From contig CANDCH010000003.1 of assembly GCA_947383145.1 (NCBI GenBank), positions 124,001-188,000 of the forward strand: 64,000 nucleotides of DNA, given 5' to 3'. This stretch comes from an uncultured bacterium (GTDB lineage Bacteria; Bacillota; Clostridia; Oscillospirales; Oscillospiraceae). A program made the translations under genes and the position numbers. The notes beneath the pieces are model-generated. The model was not told where the DNA came from. It searched no databases and worked only from the letters and a program-made list of their open reading frames with translations. Shown here one piece after another: positions 61,918 to 64,000 of this stretch (positions are counted from its first letter, which is position 1; each line of letters starts with the position of its first letter).

Positions 61918-61945
61918 AAACAGGGCGGTTGCCGCTGCCCTGTTT
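61918..61945 (+). terminator. terminator of the RHH gene
   Basis: AAACAGGGC and GCCCTGTTT form a 9-bp stem, followed by CTTATC; the T-tract is partly in the stem. Confidence 0.65.
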
Positions 61946-61961
61946 CTTATCCATCTAAATT

Positions 61962-62051
61962 CCGTAAAAGTCTACCTTTACGTATATGTTCGTAAAGATA
62001 TTTACAAATATTCGCAAAGGTTGGATTTGCATATTACGAATATGTTCGCAA
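61962..62051. promoter_or_regulatory. res-like recombination region before the serine resolvase
   Basis: Several related dyads are packed here: CGTAAAAGTCTACCTTTACG (61963-61982), TTTACGTATATGTTCGTAAA (61977-61996), TTTACAAATATTCGCAAA (62001-62018) and TTACGAATATGTTCGCAA (62034-62051). Serine resolvases act on res sites made of two or three such imperfect dyads located next to their gene. Confidence 0.6.
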
Positions 62052-62101
62052 TTAATAAAACTTTTACAAACAAAATCCATTAACGGGAAGGAGTTTTCTA
62101 A

Positions 62102-62701
62102 ATGGAAAGCAGAACTTTCTACTATGCACGTGTTAGCAGCAAGGATCAAAACCTTGATCGGCAATTAGCCGCCTTCGCCGCTTTGGGCGCACAAGAGCGG
62201 GATATAGTAACTGATAAGGAATCAGGCAAAGACTTAGATAGGAGCGGCTACAATGCCCTTAAAACAACCATGTTGCGCCGTGGTGATACGTTGGTCATAA
62301 AATCGCTTGACCGCTTGAGCCGCAACAAAGGCGATATAAAAAAGGAATTGGAATTTTTCAAAGAAAATGGAATCCGTCTGAAGGTGCTTGATCTTCCCAC
62401 AACAATGATAGAATTGCCTGAAGGTCAAGAGTGGGTTTTTGACATGGTAAACAATATCTTGATTGAAGTGTTGGCTTCCATTGCCCAGCAAGAACGGGAA
62501 ACAATAAAAAAGCGTCAGGCCGAAGGTATAGCCGCCGCAAAAGAAAAGGGCAAACATTTAGGCCGTCCCGCCCTGATCTATCCTGAAAACTGGAATGAGG
62601 TATACGCCGCATGGAAAGCGGGACAGATCACCGCAAAAATGGCAATGGAACAAACAGGATTAAAGCGGACTTCATTTTATAAGCTGGCCTCAAATCAATA
62701 G
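62102..62701 (+). CDS. serine recombinase, resolvase/invertase family
   Basis: A 199-residue protein: the catalytic N-terminal domain has YARVSSKDQNLDRQL (nucleophile S12), then KSLDRLSRNKGDI with catalytic arginines, a long E helix (LIEVLASIAQQERETIKKRQ) and a C-terminal HTH (GQITAKMAMEQTGLKRTSFY). Size and layout are those of plasmid/transposon resolvases. It would resolve dimers or invert a segment. GAAGGAG lies 8 nt before the ATG. Terminator at 62712-62744. Confidence 0.92.
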   Translation: MESRTFYYARVSSKDQNLDRQLAAFAALGAQERDIVTDKESGKDLDRSGYNALKTTMLRRGDTLVIKSLDRLSRNKGDIKKELEFFKENGIRLKVLDLPTTMIELPEGQEWVFDMVNNILIEVLASIAQQERETIKKRQAEGIAAAKEKGKHLGRPALIYPENWNEVYAAWKAGQITAKMAMEQTGLKRTSFYKLASNQ

Positions 62702-62711
62702 CCGATCCCCT

Positions 62712-62744
62712 CCCCCGTGGCTATTATGTCACGGGGGCTATTTT
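62712..62744 (+). terminator. terminator of the resolvase gene
   Basis: CCCCCGTG and CACGGGGG form an 8-bp stem around ten bases, followed by CTATTTT. Confidence 0.8.
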
Positions 62745-62782
62745 ACATACTGGAGGCGTTTTGTTTTCTGTATATTGGTGAA

Positions 62783-62868
62783 GTACACCTACTCAACATA
62801 TGGGGGTAGGTTTATATTTTTTAGACTGTTTGCTTTTGTCAAAAAGATAAGGTACACCTACTCAACAT
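62783..62868. repeat. two 17-bp direct repeats
   Basis: GTACACCTACTCAACAT occurs at 62783-62799 and 62852-62868, 69 bp apart, in a non-coding AT-rich gap between the resolvase and the next gene. Confidence 0.7.
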
Positions 62869-62934
62869 CCAAAATCAAATCAAAAAATCGCAATTCAAAC
62901 CGCCACATTTATTTTCAAAATGCTGCATTTACTG

Positions 62935-62963
62935 TTTACTTCTTAATAGCAATATGCTATAAT
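62935..62963 (+). promoter_or_regulatory. sigma-A promoter of the 81-residue gene
   Basis: TTTACT and TATAAT separated by 17 nt, 32 nt before the start codon. Confidence 0.72.
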
Positions 62964-62994
62964 TAATTCATCATCTTAAAGGAGGTTTCACCTT

Positions 62995-63240
62995 ATGAGT
63001 GAGGAAACAAAAAAACGTGTTCGCCGTTCCCCGGAAGAAATTGCTGCGGAAATTGATGTTAAGATTGCCGCCCACAAAGACGCTATCAAAAAGCTGGAGC
63101 AGCGCAAGGCCGAAGTGCTTGCACCGAAAAAGCCCCGCATGACAAAAGCACAAAAGATGAAACTGGTAATCGACAAAGCTAAAGAGGCTGGTATGTCCCC
63201 GGAAGAGATTGCTGAAAAACTCGGTGTATCTTTTGAATAA
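62995..63240 (+). CDS. small basic helical protein of mobile elements
   Basis: An 81-residue, lysine-rich protein: SPEEIAAEIDVKIAAHKDAI, KKLEQRKAEVLAPKKPR, then MSPEEIAEKLGVSFE. Proteins of this type are frequent on plasmids and conjugative elements of gut Firmicutes and have no assigned function; nucleic-acid binding is possible given the charge. AAAGGAGG lies 9 nt before the ATG. Terminator GAACGGGACGTG...CACGTCCTGTTC at 63247-63276. Confidence 0.78.
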   Translation: MSEETKKRVRRSPEEIAAEIDVKIAAHKDAIKKLEQRKAEVLAPKKPRMTKAQKMKLVIDKAKEAGMSPEEIAEKLGVSFE

Positions 63241-63246
63241 TAATTT

Positions 63247-63281
63247 GAACGGGACGTGTTAGCGCACGTCCTGTTCTTCTT
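63247..63281 (+). terminator. terminator after the 81-residue gene
   Basis: GAACGGGACGTG and CACGTCCTGTTC form a 12-bp stem with one G-T pair, followed by TTCTTC. Confidence 0.78.
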
Positions 63282-63322
63282 CTCCCTACAATCAATCAAC
63301 AAACAAAGGAAGGAAATTGTCT

Positions 63323-64000
63323 ATGAACAAGTCAAATCCTCTAAAGACTATTGGAATTACTATAGTTATACTATTAGTCCTTTTGGCTGGCATTCCGTTT
63401 ATTCTTGAGCATTTCATATTCCGCAATAGCGTATATTCTGTACTAACAAATGGTGAATGGGCCTCATTTCTCGGAAGTTATATTGGTGGAGTGATTGGCG
63501 GTGCTGGAACACTTATTGCACTGTGGGTTACAACGAACGAAACAAGAAAAATTCAAGAGGAAAATCTAAGTCAGCTTAATGCAGATCGTTCACTTGAGAA
63601 TAGGAAGGAACGAAAGCAATTTTTAGACGAAATTGCAAAGGATATTTCTGTATATGTAACAGATATTGTTAAATATTTTCATGATTGCCGTAGTGCAAAT
63701 CGGTTAGATATAGACAGGCATAATACAGATATGCACCTCAAAAGTATACAAAATCAAATTCAAAGCAAGTATTCACAGAAGAAAAAATTAAATATAGACC
63801 AAAATACAGAAGCATATCTCGGTATTGAATCAGAAATCGAGCAATTATGTCAAGAAGAATCTGATACACGCTACAAACTTGAACGTATTGAGAATGAAAT
63901 AAAGAATATTCAGGGAGATCGTAGAATTGCCGTTGAACGTTATTTTGTATTGCGCATTAAGCTACAGAATATAAAAGAAGCCCAATCTCTTTTAGAACAA
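63323..64000 (+). CDS. two-helix membrane protein with long cytosolic coiled coil, cut by the window end
   Basis: The frame is open to the last base (226 codons). Two membrane helices lie at about residues 8-30 (TIGITIVILLVLLAGIPFI) and 47-70 (ASFLGSYIGGVIGGAGTLIA); then comes a highly charged helical region (TTNETRKIQEENL, IESEIEQLCQEESD, LERIENEIKNIQ). This layout is common in accessory membrane proteins of Firmicute mobile elements, some of them defence-like, but no function is established. GGAAGG precedes the ATG. Confidence 0.72.
   Translation, partial: MNKSNPLKTIGITIVILLVLLAGIPFILEHFIFRNSVYSVLTNGEWASFLGSYIGGVIGGAGTLIALWVTTNETRKIQEENLSQLNADRSLENRKERKQFLDEIAKDISVYVTDIVKYFHDCRSANRLDIDRHNTDMHLKSIQNQIQSKYSQKKKLNIDQNTEAYLGIESEIEQLCQEESDTRYKLERIENEIKNIQGDRRIAVERYFVLRIKLQNIKEAQSLLEQ

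Noticed and set aside
62775..62966. 63-codon plus-strand frame between resolvase and the 81-residue gene
   Set aside because: Explained by the duplicated 17-bp repeat and AT-rich sequence; no ribosome site, and a promoter for the next gene lies inside it.

Overview
The window reads as a high-GC, endospore-related Firmicute chromosome, most likely an Oscillospiraceae gut bacterium of the Flavonifractor/Intestinimonas/Lawsonibacter type. Supporting signs are strong AGGAGG Shine-Dalgarno sites, a SpoVB-MazG-HU cluster, a TepA protease, a Spo0A-like DNA-binding domain, and a core that is clearly GC-rich beside a much more AT-rich insertion. The genus is inference.

Positions 1-36400 are core chromosome. 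In order they hold the hup/mazG/spoVB cluster; a purine salvage pair (deaminase, purine nucleoside phosphorylase); a PadR-DUF2812 unit with a clear palindromic operator; a response regulator-TfoX-ABC transporter-histidine kinase operon; a FlK-type thioesterase; and a CsoR-controlled copper ATPase whose C-terminus carries a fused CopZ-like domain with its own internal start. Then come an RluA pseudouridine synthase operon, a CatB-type acetyltransferase, TepA, M18 aminopeptidase, CoaE, a HAD-Sua5 fusion, PrfA, an ABC-F ATPase, MurF, Ddl, a DUF421/DUF4363 pair, CarA, CarB and GuaA.

Positions 36400-43640 are an accessory, decaying stretch. It contains a small XRE-plus-Spo0A-like operon, a sigma factor/DUF4367/secreted protein operon, a YcxB-like membrane protein, mosaic remnants of IS5- and IS1182-type transposases, and two 5' fragments of tRNA-Ala ahead of the intact gene.

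From the 3' end of tRNA-Ala(GGC) at 43714 to the right edge lies an AT-richer integrated element that continues outside the window. A tyrosine integrase sits next to the tRNA. About 16 kb of minus-strand genes lead from a regulated divergent promoter near 61600 down to a 2314-residue phage tape measure protein. The visible part has no capsid, portal, terminase or other recognisable tail gene. It does have plasmid-like features: a Rep-like protein with three 31-bp-spaced direct repeats, a serine resolvase preceded by res-like dyads, and an RHH regulator with paired operators. It also encodes a 60-residue protein resembling a segment of the tape measure, a J-domain protein and a possible ADP-ribosyltransferase-like protein. 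A tape-measure-carrying plasmid/satellite hybrid is the best candidate here for a poorly described system.
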